Positions 44,368 to 53,744 of a stretch of DNA of 64,000 nucleotides are shown in pieces (within the stretch, counting starts at the first letter, position 1; each line of letters begins with the position of its first letter). The notes beneath the pieces are model-generated. The model was not told where the DNA came from, searched no databases, and saw only the letters and a program-made list of their open reading frames with translations. Position numbers and translations under genes: made by a program. The stretch covers positions 3,162,001 through 3,226,000 of the forward strand of contig NZ_CP126446.1 in assembly GCF_030166655.1 (NCBI RefSeq), in the 5' to 3' direction. The DNA comes from Pontibacillus chungwhensis (GTDB taxonomy: Bacteria > Bacillota > Bacilli > Bacillales > BH030062).

Positions 44368-46103
44368 TTCGCTTCCTCCTTCCTAGGAAGTAAAAAAGAA
44401 ATCGTTGTTCCTTCTCCTAGTACACTCTCGATGTGTAAGCAAGCTGCTTCCCCGTGCATATGGACGAGTCGCTCATTCACATTATATAAACCAAGCCCAG
44501 TTCCTTTTTCAGACTCCACTTGAATCTTACCAAGACTCTTCAGCCTTTCAGGAGCAATTCCTGGTCCATTATCTGTTACAGAAACAAGGACCCCCTGTGA
44601 TTTCTTCTGAACGGCTACACGTATTTCCGTTTGTCCGTCTTGTTCTTTCACTCCATGTTTCATACAGTTTTCAACTAATGGCTGTAAGGTCAAAGGGGCG
44701 ATCCGTTCCTTTAGTGCTTCCTCATCTACCTCATACTCCACGTGAAGATGATCCACAAAACGTGTTTCCTCAACTAATAAGTAGGCTTTCACATGGTGAA
44801 TCTCTTCTTCTAATGTAATCCACTTCCGAGTTGTAGCACTCAAATTCTGTCTGAAATATTTCGATAAAGCAATTAAGACTGCACGAGCCCTTTTAGGTTC
44901 TGTTCTTATTAGCGAAACAATTACATTTAACGAGTTAAATAAAAAATGAGGATTTACTTGAGCTTGTAATGCTTTGACCTCAGCCTCTCGGGCCAATTCC
45001 TGAGCTTTCTCAGCCTCTGCAATTTCTAACTGTTGCCCAAGTAGAGCACTAAGACCTTGAATTAACTCAAGTATCACATTGGAAATTTCTTTCTCCGATC
45101 TTACGTAGAATTTAAGTGTGCCTACCACTTCATTCTTTCTCTTTAAAGGAGCAATAATAGCAGCCCCAAGAGGACAGTTGGCTTTTGTGCAATGGATATC
45201 TTCATGCTTCACAATCAGTCTCGTACCCGTATGAATCACTTCCCTCGTAGCTGATGTCTGAATAACTTCCCCCGATTTATGATGATCATCAGCCAGTCCT
45301 ACATGGGCCAAGATCACTTCATGATTTGTCATTGATATGGCACTAACATCCACTTCCTTAAAGATGATTTCACACGTACGTTTAGCAGACGTTTCATTTA
45401 ACCCCCTTCGCATATAGGCAATGGTTGACTCAGCTAGGGTCAAGGCCTTCTGAGCCTGAAGCGCCCCCACTTTTTCTTCTTCATGTAAAACATTTCTTAT
45501 AATGAGTAAGAAAAGGGCTGAGCCTACCCCATTGGCAACTATCATAGGCACACCAATTTCTTGAACCAGTTCAAATGCCTGGGTAAATGGCTTTGACATC
45601 ACTAAAATAACAACCATTTGAACAGTCTCAGCTAATGCGCCTACGAATAAAGCTGTTTTCAAACGGAGAGATTTATCCTTCTTATGAAAAGCTCCCGCAA
45701 GTAAACCTGCTATAACAGCTGAAATACCACATGCCAATCCTGTAAATCCGCCTAATGAAAATCGGTGAAGACCCGCAATTAAACCTGCTCCAACTCCAAT
45801 TCGATATCCACCAAATAATCCAGCGGCGACAATACCGATTACCCTGGAGTTGGCAATCGCTTCTTCCCCACTTAATTTATAAGCAAACGAACCGTACTCA
45901 AACGATAACGTATCATAGGTAATCCCTGTATAAGTTCCAATAATGCCAAATAGACCAAAAAAACCAATAGCAACATACCGCTGCTTCGAGGTAAGAGTCT
46001 TCTTATCAACCAACTCTCTAAAAAAGCGAAACCTCGTAATCACAAAGGCTACTGTAACAATAATGCCCAATCTTTCTAACATTGGCAGAAATAACTCAAG
46101 CAC
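44352..46103 (-). CDS. LytS-type sensor histidine kinase
   Basis: A 583-residue kinase: 5TM-LYT sensor (about 1-215; EAIANSRVIGIVAAGLFGG, GLIAGLHRF), a GAF-like domain (about 225-360; a Cys-rich CTKANCPLGAA loop is seen), the HisK_LytS dimerisation helix with catalytic His in QVNPHFLFNSLN, and HATPase (NCMKHG, DNGPGI, GTGLGLYN). In related BtsS/YpdA systems the sensor responds to extracellular pyruvate; I infer something similar. GTG start after GGAGG. Confidence 0.93.
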   Translation of the reverse strand: MLELFLPMLERLGIIVTVAFVITRFRFFRELVDKKTLTSKQRYVAIGFFGLFGIIGTYTGITYDTLSFEYGSFAYKLSGEEAIANSRVIGIVAAGLFGGYRIGVGAGLIAGLHRFSLGGFTGLACGISAVIAGLLAGAFHKKDKSLRLKTALFVGALAETVQMVVILVMSKPFTQAFELVQEIGVPMIVANGVGSALFLLIIRNVLHEEEKVGALQAQKALTLAESTIAYMRRGLNETSAKRTCEIIFKEVDVSAISMTNHEVILAHVGLADDHHKSGEVIQTSATREVIHTGTRLIVKHEDIHCTKANCPLGAAIIAPLKRKNEVVGTLKFYVRSEKEISNVILELIQGLSALLGQQLEIAEAEKAQELAREAEVKALQAQVNPHFLFNSLNVIVSLIRTEPKRARAVLIALSKYFRQNLSATTRKWITLEEEIHHVKAYLLVEETRFVDHLHVEYEVDEEALKERIAPLTLQPLVENCMKHGVKEQDGQTEIRVAVQKKSQGVLVSVTDNGPGIAPERLKSLGKIQVESEKGTGLGLYNVNERLVHMHGEAACLHIESVLGEGTTISFLLPRKEEANWVNV

Positions 46104-46161
46104 GCTCCCCCTCCTCCCCGTTGTTTAATAAACTCATTGTAGCACGACTCTTAACGCATAG

Positions 46162-46202
46162 AAAAAGCAGCTTAAGATCCCTAATAAGATGCTCAAGCTG
46201 CT
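46162..46202 (-). terminator. cydC terminator
   Basis: AGCAGCTT / AAGCTGCT stem with U-run on the minus strand, after the cydC stop. Confidence 0.75.
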
Positions 46203-46210
46203 CCAAAAGT

Positions 46211-47923
46211 TTATACAAGCACTTCTTTTTCGATTTGTTTCATTCTATAAAAATACCCCTCATGCCTCATTAATTCCTGGTAAGAACCTGATTCTACGAC
46301 TTCGCCTTGGTCAAGCACAATAATTTGATCCATCTTCTCAAGCCCCATTAGTCTGTGACTAATAAGAATGAGGGTATCGTGCTTTGCTCTTTGGAATACG
46401 TGCTCATATATATGTTGTTCAGTAACAGCGTCAAGAGAGGAAGTCGGTTCGTCGAGCAACCATAACGATTCGTCTTTTAACAACGCTCTCGCAATTGCCA
46501 GACGCTGTTTTTCCCCGCCAGATAAGTTCTCTCCCTTTTCAAGAACTGACTGATCCAAGTCAAAATGACTCAAGTCCACATGGGTCAGAACTTCATAAAG
46601 TCTATCATCTCCAGCATGCTCGTCTGCGATCTGAAGGTTATCCCGTATGGTTCCGTAAAAGTAGTGATTCTCTTGCTGAACCACATTGGTACGTGCCCAG
46701 ATGTCTTCTTGACTAACTTCATGTTGTGGGGTCTCATTAAATAAAATCGATCCACTTGCAGGGTTGTAAAACTTCAACAGCAATTGAAATAGAGTAGATT
46801 TCCCAGATCCACTAGCACCCACGATCGCCGTCTTTGAACCTGCTGGAATGTGAAGGGTCACATCCTTCAAAGAATCTCTTTCCTCTCCAGGGAAAGAGAA
46901 CGATACGCCTTTTAAGTCGATTGAAAATGCTTGGTCTACAGGCAAACTACTCGTTACCTCTACTTGTTCTTCCTCATCCTGGACAACTTCGTGAAGGCGC
47001 TTGGCTGCCCTACGACTATCTTCAAAGTGAGCAGGAACTAATGCCATTGGTACAGCATTTTCAAATACCGTTAATGAAATCATGATGAGCATTGCTAAGA
47101 ATACGCCATCTAATTGATTATTTGCCACCAGATAAGCTCCAAATGCAATAACAAGCCATGATACCAGGAGTGTCACCATACTATTTAATGACTGATGATA
47201 CGAGGCCATCTTGCCTTCTTTCTCCTGCTCATCAATATAACGAACAGATGCTTCTTCTAACTCCTTCTCTTTCGCATCGAGTTGCTGATAAAGCTTTAAA
47301 TCCATAAATCCATATAAGAATTCGGTCACTTCACTAGACAAAGCACCTCGTTCTTCACGTAATCGGACTTCGATTCTTCGTTGCTTAAAAGCAAACCATG
47401 CCGGGAGAATGACCCCTGTCAGAAACAAGCCAAACAGCAATAATAACGCCACGGTGATGGAGTAAAAGACTGTAAAAAGAATCGTTGCGAAGAAAATCAA
47501 TCCGAGCACAATTGGTGGATAATAAACCCGTAAAAAGAAATTTTGCAACCGGTCAATATCGCTAACAATCCTTGATAAAAGGTCTCCTGATCGATATTTA
47601 TGAAAAATCTTTGGCGCCAATGGCTCTAGTTTCTCATAAAAATTGACCCGCAGCTGACTTAGCATGGTGAATGTAGCTCTGTGGGAATAGAGACGTTCCA
47701 AATAACGCCCAAAGGCACGAGCAAACCCCATAATTTTCAAAAAAGCAATCATGAGAGATAACGTATAGATCGGTGGCAGCAAGGCAGCTTTCGAAATCAA
47801 GTAACCGCTTGAGGCAAATAAAGCAACAGCTGTAATGCCTGCTAAAAAGCCAAACAACACCGATAAATAGATATCCCTCTTCTCTACCATCATATCCTTC
47901 ACAACCGCTCTCAGTTCATTCAC
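46211..47923 (-). CDS. cydC: CydC-type ABC exporter subunit
   Basis: A 570-residue half-transporter: six-helix ABC membrane domain (about 10-310) and ATPase (about 335-560) with Walker A GASGSGKST, signature LSGGEKQRLAIARAL and Walker B LWLLDEPTSSLD. CydDC exports cysteine/glutathione-type thiols (heme involvement is also reported) and is needed to assemble cytochrome bd. Its ATG overlaps the cydD stop as ATGA (47920-47923). No cydAB genes are present in the window. Confidence 0.88.
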   Translation of the reverse strand: MNELRAVVKDMMVEKRDIYLSVLFGFLAGITAVALFASSGYLISKAALLPPIYTLSLMIAFLKIMGFARAFGRYLERLYSHRATFTMLSQLRVNFYEKLEPLAPKIFHKYRSGDLLSRIVSDIDRLQNFFLRVYYPPIVLGLIFFATILFTVFYSITVALLLLFGLFLTGVILPAWFAFKQRRIEVRLREERGALSSEVTEFLYGFMDLKLYQQLDAKEKELEEASVRYIDEQEKEGKMASYHQSLNSMVTLLVSWLVIAFGAYLVANNQLDGVFLAMLIMISLTVFENAVPMALVPAHFEDSRRAAKRLHEVVQDEEEQVEVTSSLPVDQAFSIDLKGVSFSFPGEERDSLKDVTLHIPAGSKTAIVGASGSGKSTLFQLLLKFYNPASGSILFNETPQHEVSQEDIWARTNVVQQENHYFYGTIRDNLQIADEHAGDDRLYEVLTHVDLSHFDLDQSVLEKGENLSGGEKQRLAIARALLKDESLWLLDEPTSSLDAVTEQHIYEHVFQRAKHDTLILISHRLMGLEKMDQIIVLDQGEVVESGSYQELMRHEGYFYRMKQIEKEVLV

Positions 47924-49653
47924 GTTGCCATACCTCCTTGTTGCGTCCTCACCATGTTCCGGTAGTGAGGATTTGCTTCGATGAGATTTGTATGAGTTCC
48001 TTGCTCTAGAACCCTTCCGTCTTCCATATACAAGATCTGATCCGCATGCTTAATCGTATGGAGGCGATGAGCAACCGTAATGACTGTGGCGTTTTGGCTA
48101 AGTTCCTGTATGGAGGTTTGTAAAATTTTCTCCGTCTGCAAATCTAATCCAGTTGTAGGTTCATCAAATAAAATGATAGTGGGTTGTTTTAAGAAAGCTC
48201 GAGCAATAGCCAGACGTTGTTTCTCTCCTCCTGACAACCCCCGACCACCTTCTCCAACCGGGGTATCATATCCATGTTCGAGTGATTTCACAAGGGGAGC
48301 AATGCCTGCTTTTTCAGCAGCTTTCTCGATAGCTTCCCTTGAAACCTCTTCCTTCTTACCAACAGCTATATTGTCTGCAATTGTACCGGAAAAGAGGTAA
48401 GGACTCTGAGATATATAACTAATCTGATCAAACCACTCCTCTTCTTTTAGTTCTGAGCGTTTATGGCCATCCACTAAAATGGACCCTTCAGAGACCGGCA
48501 CGAGCCCTGCTAGTACATGAAGAAGAGTCGTCTTTCCTGATCCGCTTTTTCCTACAATAGCAGTCTGACTATAAGGAGGTAAGGTTATGTTAATATCCTT
48601 TAATGCAAACCCTTCTGCTTCATATGAAAAGTGAACACCTTCTAATCGAATAGAAGGAGGTTCCTCTTGATTCTGGATAGAATCATTCCCCCATTGAACA
48701 GGATGGTCTTCTGTATTTAAGACGTCTGAAATCTTCTGGGCTGCTCCGGCACTCCCTCTTCCTGTATGAAAGGCCTGGCCTAAGTTTTTAAGAAACAGAT
48801 AAAACTCGGGCGCCAATATAAGAACAAAAAAGGCCGTGGAGAAAGTAATAGATTGAAACAAGACGAGTCTCAAACCTATTTCAAGTGCAATCAACCCTAT
48901 ACTTAACATTGAAATCAGTTCTAACATTAGAGAAGAAACAAATGCGATCTTTAGCACTTCCATGGTCGCGTCCCTGAAATCTAAACTGCTACCCTCAATC
49001 AGCTCTTTTTGATAACGAGCTCGACCGAAAAGTTTCAAGGTAGTCAGACCTTGGAGTGTATCGAGAAAGCGTCCTGAGAAGATCGCCATTTTGTCCAACT
49101 GCTCTTCTGACTTCTTCTTTGTCATAATCCCAATAATGATATAGAACAAGGGAATAAATGGTGCAGTAATCATCATAATCAGGCCCGAATAGAAATGCTC
49201 CATTGATACAACAACAAGAATCATAATCGGTACAATAGACGTTTGAATAACCTGAGGAATATATTGGCTGAAATAGCCATCAATCTCATCAACAGCGTCC
49301 ATTACAGTGCTTACTTTATGCCCCGACTGGCCCCTCATAGATGCTTGTAGAGGATTCTTTGAAAACTTAGAAACAAGTTGTGACCTGAAATGCTCTTTTA
49401 CCCTCGAAGCCATTTTGACCCCTGCTCGCCCATTCCAATACGTCAAAGCTGAACGAGCAACCAACACGAACAATAAGCTTATTAGATCAGGGATAACTTC
49501 TTCAAATTGTGCTCCCTTAAGAAATATATGGTCTACAATGGATACAAACAGCAATGCTTGTGCAATGACCGTGACCCCTAATAGAAGAGAAGAAACAATA
49601 AGCAGAAATCTGGTAGCTTTTTGTTTCCTGGCATGTTGTTTTAATACATTCAT
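47920..49653 (-). CDS. cydD: CydD-type ABC exporter subunit
   Basis: A 577-residue half-transporter, first gene of the pair. The membrane-domain motif FFVLILAPEFYLFLKNLGQAFHTG is the CydD hallmark. ATPase: Walker A GKSGSGKTT, signature LSGGEKQRLAIARAF, Walker B IILFDEPTTGLD. It pairs with CydC as a heterodimer. A Rex-type operator lies between its -10 and start, predicting derepression at high NADH/NAD+ (low oxygen). Confidence 0.9.
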   Translation of the reverse strand: MNVLKQHARKQKATRFLLIVSSLLLGVTVIAQALLFVSIVDHIFLKGAQFEEVIPDLISLLFVLVARSALTYWNGRAGVKMASRVKEHFRSQLVSKFSKNPLQASMRGQSGHKVSTVMDAVDEIDGYFSQYIPQVIQTSIVPIMILVVVSMEHFYSGLIMMITAPFIPLFYIIIGIMTKKKSEEQLDKMAIFSGRFLDTLQGLTTLKLFGRARYQKELIEGSSLDFRDATMEVLKIAFVSSLMLELISMLSIGLIALEIGLRLVLFQSITFSTAFFVLILAPEFYLFLKNLGQAFHTGRGSAGAAQKISDVLNTEDHPVQWGNDSIQNQEEPPSIRLEGVHFSYEAEGFALKDINITLPPYSQTAIVGKSGSGKTTLLHVLAGLVPVSEGSILVDGHKRSELKEEEWFDQISYISQSPYLFSGTIADNIAVGKKEEVSREAIEKAAEKAGIAPLVKSLEHGYDTPVGEGGRGLSGGEKQRLAIARAFLKQPTIILFDEPTTGLDLQTEKILQTSIQELSQNATVITVAHRLHTIKHADQILYMEDGRVLEQGTHTNLIEANPHYRNMVRTQQGGMAT

Positions 49654-49691
49654 AGCGATCCTGTCTCCTTAAAGCTTTCCATTTAGGATGA

Positions 49692-49709
49692 TTGTGAATG
49701 ATTTCACAT
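49692..49709. promoter_or_regulatory. Rex operator upstream of cydDC
   Basis: TTGTGAA-TGAT-TTCACAT, matching TTGTGAAWWWWTTCACAA at all but one arm base and one spacer base. A TATAAT (49722-49727, minus strand) lies just upstream in the direction of transcription. Confidence 0.88.
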
Positions 49710-49862
49710 ATAGTTATCTGTATTATAAAAGAAATATCATCTTTATGCATGAATTTTGCCTATTTTTATAGTAAAAATAGTCTTATTGTTCCATTAGTGT
49801 TTATTAACGGCACATGAACTATTCATTCGATAACAAAAGAAGTGAAGATAGGGATAAAATCA

Positions 49863-49907
49863 CTTTAGTAAGGTAAAGGGTGCCAGACACCCTTTACCTT
49901 GCTAAAG
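49863..49907. repeat. 20-bp inverted repeat with GTGCCAGACAC core
   Basis: Arms 49863-49882 and 49888-49907 pair with one T:G wobble around the 5-nt loop CCAGA. The same core as at 1085 and 56256. It lies downstream of the XRE gene; no U-run. Confidence 0.85.
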
Positions 49908-49925
49908 CAAGAATAACTCCTGCAT

Positions 49926-50141
49926 TTATGTTGATTGAATATTCTCTTCTCCTTCAAATATAAATAAGTCTTCAATAGAACAGTCAAATACTTGAGCTAA
50001 CTTATGAGCCAGGATGAGAGAAGGTTTATATTTCCCTTTCTCTAAAGAAATGACCGTCTGTCTTGAGACCTGGAGTTGAATAGATAGATCTTCTTGTGTG
50101 ATTTTCTTTTCCGTCCGTTTTTCTCTTATTAAATTTTTCAT
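49926..50141 (-). CDS. Small XRE-family regulator (YgzD/YozG-like)
   Basis: A 71-residue protein that is little more than a Cro/CI helix-turn-helix (QEDLSIQLQVSRQTVISLEKGKYKPS, residues 16-41). AAAGGTG before the ATG. Such short regulators often sit beside a small membrane-protein gene; here none follows, only the 49863 hairpin, so its target is unknown. Confidence 0.88.
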   Translation of the reverse strand: MKNLIREKRTEKKITQEDLSIQLQVSRQTVISLEKGKYKPSLILAHKLAQVFDCSIEDLFIFEGEENIQST

Positions 50142-50239
50142 GTCATCACCTTTGTGGTTAAGCCTGCTTTACATTCAGTTTACGCGACAACAGTCTTTTG
50201 GGTCAAACCTTCTACCAGAAGAATCACGTACACAAATAA

Positions 50240-50271
50240 AGAGCATGAAATGAGTGTCCATTCCATGCTCT
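50240..50271 (-). terminator. Terminator of the MDR gene
   Basis: AGAGCATGGAATG / CATTTCATGCTCT stem (one mismatch) after the stop on the minus strand, then UUUAUUU. Confidence 0.75.
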
Positions 50272-50305
50272 TATTCAGAAGGTATACGAACCTCCTCTTG
50301 TTCTA

Positions 50306-51298
50306 TTAGCTAATTGTAAAACCGATCTTTCCGAAGTTTTTCGAATCTCTAATGTAAGCAAATGCATCTTGGTAATCGGAAAGGGCGAACATTTTATCTA
50401 CTTCAGGTGTTATGCTATGGTCCGTTATGAAAGAAAGCATGTCTTGAAATTCTTCACGGCTTCCCATTGTAGAGCCTAGAAGATTGTATTGGCCATAGAA
50501 GAATTTACGAATATCAATTTCTACTTTATCTTCTGTCGTTGCACCAAATGTCACAACCGTCCCCCCTCTTCTTACGACACCAAGGGATTTCTCAAACGTT
50601 GCTTGACCAATACTCTCTACAACGACATCGACTTGTTCTTCTGCGAGTTCTTCTTCCCAATCAGAAAGAGTCGGAATAGCCAGATCAGCCCCTAGCTCTT
50701 TTGCCGTCTCGAGCTTTTCCTCACTGCGTGAAGTGACAATTACCTTTGCACCAGCTGCTTTTGCGAATTTCAATGCAAACGTTAAAACGCCGCTCCCAAT
50801 CCCCGGAAGTAAAATGGTATCTCCTTCTTTAATCTTCGCTCTTGTAAACAATACGCGATAAGCGGTTAGTGCAGCGAGAGGTAGGACACCAGCTTGTTCC
50901 CAAGTTAAGTGAGATGGCTTCTTCTCAATGTTCTCTTCTTGTAAAACGATATACTCTGCAAACGTACCATCATCAGGTAAACCCAGTATTTCAAAGCCTT
51001 GGGGTGGCGCATCGCTGTTATGCTTCCATCCTAAACCAGGATTGATGACAACCTCATCCCCAACGTTCCAGCCTGTGACACCTTCGCCTACCTCTGCAAT
51101 GATGCCAGCTCCATCTGAGCCTAAAATAAGGGGAGGCTGCTCCACCTTATGTCGATTTGTCACAGCAAGATCGCGTCTATTTAAGCCAGCTGTTTTCAAC
51201 TGGACCTTCACCTTCCCTTTTTCGACTCCTGGTGCGTCACACTCTTCGTGATGTAAACCATCTAATCCTTCAATTTCTTTATGTATAATAGCTCTCAT
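50306..51298 (-). CDS. Zinc-type alcohol dehydrogenase/quinone oxidoreductase family protein
   Basis: A 330-residue MDR protein. GroES-like N-terminal domain (1-120; GSDGAGIIAEVGEGV) and Rossmann domain with GIGSGVLTFALKFAKAAGA (NADPH motif variant). The structural-zinc Cys cluster is absent, and only scattered Cys/His remain, so it is closer to B. subtilis YogA and quinone oxidoreductases than to true Zn-ADHs. GAAGGAG before ATG 51298 sets the start; the frame opens at 51340. Confidence 0.85.
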   Translation of the reverse strand: MRAIIHKEIEGLDGLHHEECDAPGVEKGKVKVQLKTAGLNRRDLAVTNRHKVEQPPLILGSDGAGIIAEVGEGVTGWNVGDEVVINPGLGWKHNSDAPPQGFEILGLPDDGTFAEYIVLQEENIEKKPSHLTWEQAGVLPLAALTAYRVLFTRAKIKEGDTILLPGIGSGVLTFALKFAKAAGAKVIVTSRSEEKLETAKELGADLAIPTLSDWEEELAEEQVDVVVESIGQATFEKSLGVVRRGGTVVTFGATTEDKVEIDIRKFFYGQYNLLGSTMGSREEFQDMLSFITDHSITPEVDKMFALSDYQDAFAYIRDSKNFGKIGFTIS

Positions 51299-51425
51299 TC
51301 CATTCACTCCTTCTCTAATATCCGTTCGTTTCTTTATCATAACAATTTTTCAGACTTCCAAACATCATTTCCCTTCATACTTTTTACAAAACAACAAAAT
51401 CTAATCCCACAACGGAGGTGATCTT

Positions 51426-51569
51426 ATGGATGGCAAAAAAGAAACAGAAACATTGAAAAGAAAAGATAAAGAAGAGCATTCCTCTCTCCACGAGCAATTT
51501 ATCGACCAAGCTAAAAAAACAGATCGGAAAACATTTGACCGGGACGGATTTTTAGGTAAAGGGTATTAA
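51426..51569 (+). CDS. 47-residue charged small protein
   Basis: A short frame (MDGKKETETLKRKDKEEHSS... ending RDGFLGKGY) with an excellent GGAGGTG site 5 nt before the ATG. It is very hydrophilic, Lys/Glu-rich and likely unstructured or helical, in the style of small cytosolic or spore-associated Bacillus proteins. No family is recognised. It precedes the MBL gene by 97 bp and is divergent from the MDR gene. Confidence 0.7.
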   Translation: MDGKKETETLKRKDKEEHSSLHEQFIDQAKKTDRKTFDRDGFLGKGY

Positions 51570-51666
51570 GTTCACTACAACCTCACCTCTCTTTGAAAGC
51601 GTTACACTGTTCAATAATCTGAATGTTTTGTAAAATAGAGGTACTATTCAAGGAGAGGTGATATAT

Positions 51667-52626
51667 ATGGAAGAAAAAGCTCCAATCTATCTTGGCCACC
51701 GAACGTATGTAATTGATGGATTTGATCTGGGGATGCCAAACCGCACAGGGATTTATGTGATTGACGATAAGGATCTCACCATAGTCGAAACAGGTCCAAG
51801 TCCTTCAGTCCCTTACATAAAGAAAGGTCTTAAAGATCTAGGATTCAAATTATCGGATGTAAAAAATATTATCCTGACCCACATCCATCTCGATCATGCT
51901 GGTGGTGCAGGATTATTCGTACAAGAGTGTCCTCAAGCTACCATCTATGTCCATCCAAAAGGAAAACGTCACCTAGTTAATCCTACTAAATTGATTGCGG
52001 GTGCCAAACAAGTTTACGGAGACCAATTTGAACCGTTATTTGATCCGATTCTCCCTATTACGGAAGATCAAATCAAAGTCGTTGAAGACCAAGAGGAACT
52101 TCAAATCGGACCTTCTGCTACACTAACGTTTTACCATACACCAGGTCATGCTAACCATCATATTTCAATTTACGACTCAGAAAGCCAAGGTCTGTTTACA
52201 GGCGATGCATGCGGCATCCGTTATCCACATACGGAAGATCATGACTTGTCTTTATATTTACCATCCACATCTCCCAATCAATTCGACCCATTCGTCATGC
52301 TAGAAACCATTAAAAAAGTAAGCCTGTTGCCTATAAACCGAATCTACTTTGGTCATTTTAGTATGTCCGACCAGCCAAACGAAGTGTTTAAATCGGTCGC
52401 AAAATGGTTACCTATTTTTATGGAAGCAGGCCATGAAGCTGCACGTAATGATGAAGACCTCACTCAATTGAAAGAACGTCTTTATGAGAAAGTAGCGGTT
52501 TATTTAGACTCTAAAGGAGTGCCAAGAGACCATGCGATCTATGGCGTACTAGAGCTTGATTTCGAGGTCTCCGCTATGGGCATCGCTGATTACTTAGAGA
52601 AAACAAAGGTCCTTCCAACTCAATAA
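51667..52626 (+). CDS. MBL-fold metallohydrolase
   Basis: A 319-residue metallo-beta-lactamase-fold hydrolase. The zinc motif THIHLDH (His72, His74, Asp76, His77) is intact, with further ligands in [15 protein letters not shown] and YFGHFS. The C-terminal helical part (about 235-319) resembles the extension of glyoxalase-II-like or acyl-hydrolase MBLs. The substrate is unknown. GGAGAGG sets ATG 51667. Operon with the aldo/keto reductase 16 bp downstream. Confidence 0.85.
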   Translation: MEEKAPIYLGHRTYVIDGFDLGMPNRTGIYVIDDKDLTIVETGPSPSVPYIKKGLKDLGFKLSDVKNIILTHIHLDHAGGAGLFVQECPQATIYVHPKGKRHLVNPTKLIAGAKQVYGDQFEPLFDPILPITEDQIKVVEDQEELQIGPSATLTFYHTPGHANHHISIYDSESQGLFTGDACGIRYPHTEDHDLSLYLPSTSPNQFDPFVMLETIKKVSLLPINRIYFGHFSMSDQPNEVFKSVAKWLPIFMEAGHEAARNDEDLTQLKERLYEKVAVYLDSKGVPRDHAIYGVLELDFEVSAMGIADYLEKTKVLPTQ

Positions 52627-52642
52627 AAAGGAGCGACAAACA

Positions 52643-53575
52643 ATGGAAAAACAAACGAGAATAGGTAACACAGACCTCCATGTCAATCCAATTGGCTTAG
52701 GTACAAACGCTGTTGGAGGTCATAATATCTACCCTAATCTTGATGAGCAAGTCGGAAAAGATTTAGTTAAGACTGCCTTAGACCATGGCATTAACTTTTT
52801 AGACACAGCCTTCATTTATGGTCCTAAGCGCTCTGAAGAGCTTGTTGGTGAAGTGCTTAAAGAGACTGGTAAACGTGAAGAAGTGGTGTTAGCTACAAAG
52901 GGTGCTCATAAATTTGTCGGAGAAGATGTCGTGTTTGATAATTCTCCTGAGTTCCTAAAGCAAGCTGTTGAAGATAGTCTTAAGCGTCTCCAGACGGACT
53001 ATATCGATTTGTTCTATATCCATTTCCCTGATGAACAGACTCCTAAGGATGAAGCCGTAAGAACTCTTAAAGAACTGAAAGATGAAGGGAAGATCAGAGC
53101 GATTGGGGTTTCGAATTTCTCTTTATCCCAGTTAAAAGAAGCAAACAAAGATGGGTACGTTGATGTGGTACAAAGTGAATACAATTTGTTAAACCGCGAT
53201 GCTGAGAAGGACTTGCTTCCATATATCGCAGAAAACAATCTGTCCTTTGTCCCTTACTTTCCTTTAGCATCAGGTCTTCTTGCTGGTAAATATGATAAAA
53301 ACACAACGTTTAATGATATACGTGCGAACATGCCTCATTTCCAAGGGGAACAATTTGAAAAGAACTTAGAAAAAGTGGATCAAGTCAGGTCCATCGCTGA
53401 TCGCCATAATGCCGAAGTAGCACATATTGTGCTTGCCTGGTACCTCACTCGTGATGGAATTGACACCATTATTCCAGGTGCCAAACGCTCTGAACAAGTC
53501 GTCAACACTTTACAAACTTTAGATGTAGAGTTAACACAAGAAGATATCGACAAAATTGATCGCATCTTTTCCTAA
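52643..53575 (+). CDS. Aldo/keto reductase
   Basis: A 310-residue (beta/alpha)8 AKR of the YqkF/IolS type. The tetrad Asp-Tyr-Lys-His can be read as D in FLDTAFIYG, Tyr in the same motif, Lys in VLATKGAH and His in YIHFPD. The NADPH phosphate site [11 protein letters not shown] is at the C-terminus. It probably reduces an aldehyde or ketone; pairing with an MBL hydrolase suggests detoxification of a reactive carbonyl, which is inference. Confidence 0.9.
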   Translation: MEKQTRIGNTDLHVNPIGLGTNAVGGHNIYPNLDEQVGKDLVKTALDHGINFLDTAFIYGPKRSEELVGEVLKETGKREEVVLATKGAHKFVGEDVVFDNSPEFLKQAVEDSLKRLQTDYIDLFYIHFPDEQTPKDEAVRTLKELKDEGKIRAIGVSNFSLSQLKEANKDGYVDVVQSEYNLLNRDAEKDLLPYIAENNLSFVPYFPLASGLLAGKYDKNTTFNDIRANMPHFQGEQFEKNLEKVDQVRSIADRHNAEVAHIVLAWYLTRDGIDTIIPGAKRSEQVVNTLQTLDVELTQEDIDKIDRIFS

Positions 53576-53577
53576 CC

Positions 53578-53611
53578 AAAAACCATGAACCGACTCGGTT
53601 CATGGTTTTTT
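53578..53611 (+). terminator. Terminator of the MBL-AKR operon
   Basis: AAAAACCATGAACCG / CGGTTCATGGTTTTT stem with a T-run. Confidence 0.93.
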
Positions 53612-53744
53612 AGGTAGCTATTTTAAGATGACAAACTCTTTCATAGAAACAACCATTTTAGGCGGAATCGAATATTGGAATCGATAAAATACAGTCGAAT
53701 GGGACATAGTAAAACCGATAACTTAAAACATCAGGAGGTTCACT

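Noticed and set aside
49863-49907. Ordinary terminator for the XRE gene
   Set aside because: No U-run follows on either strand, and the core is shared with two other dispersed hairpins, so I list it as a repeat.
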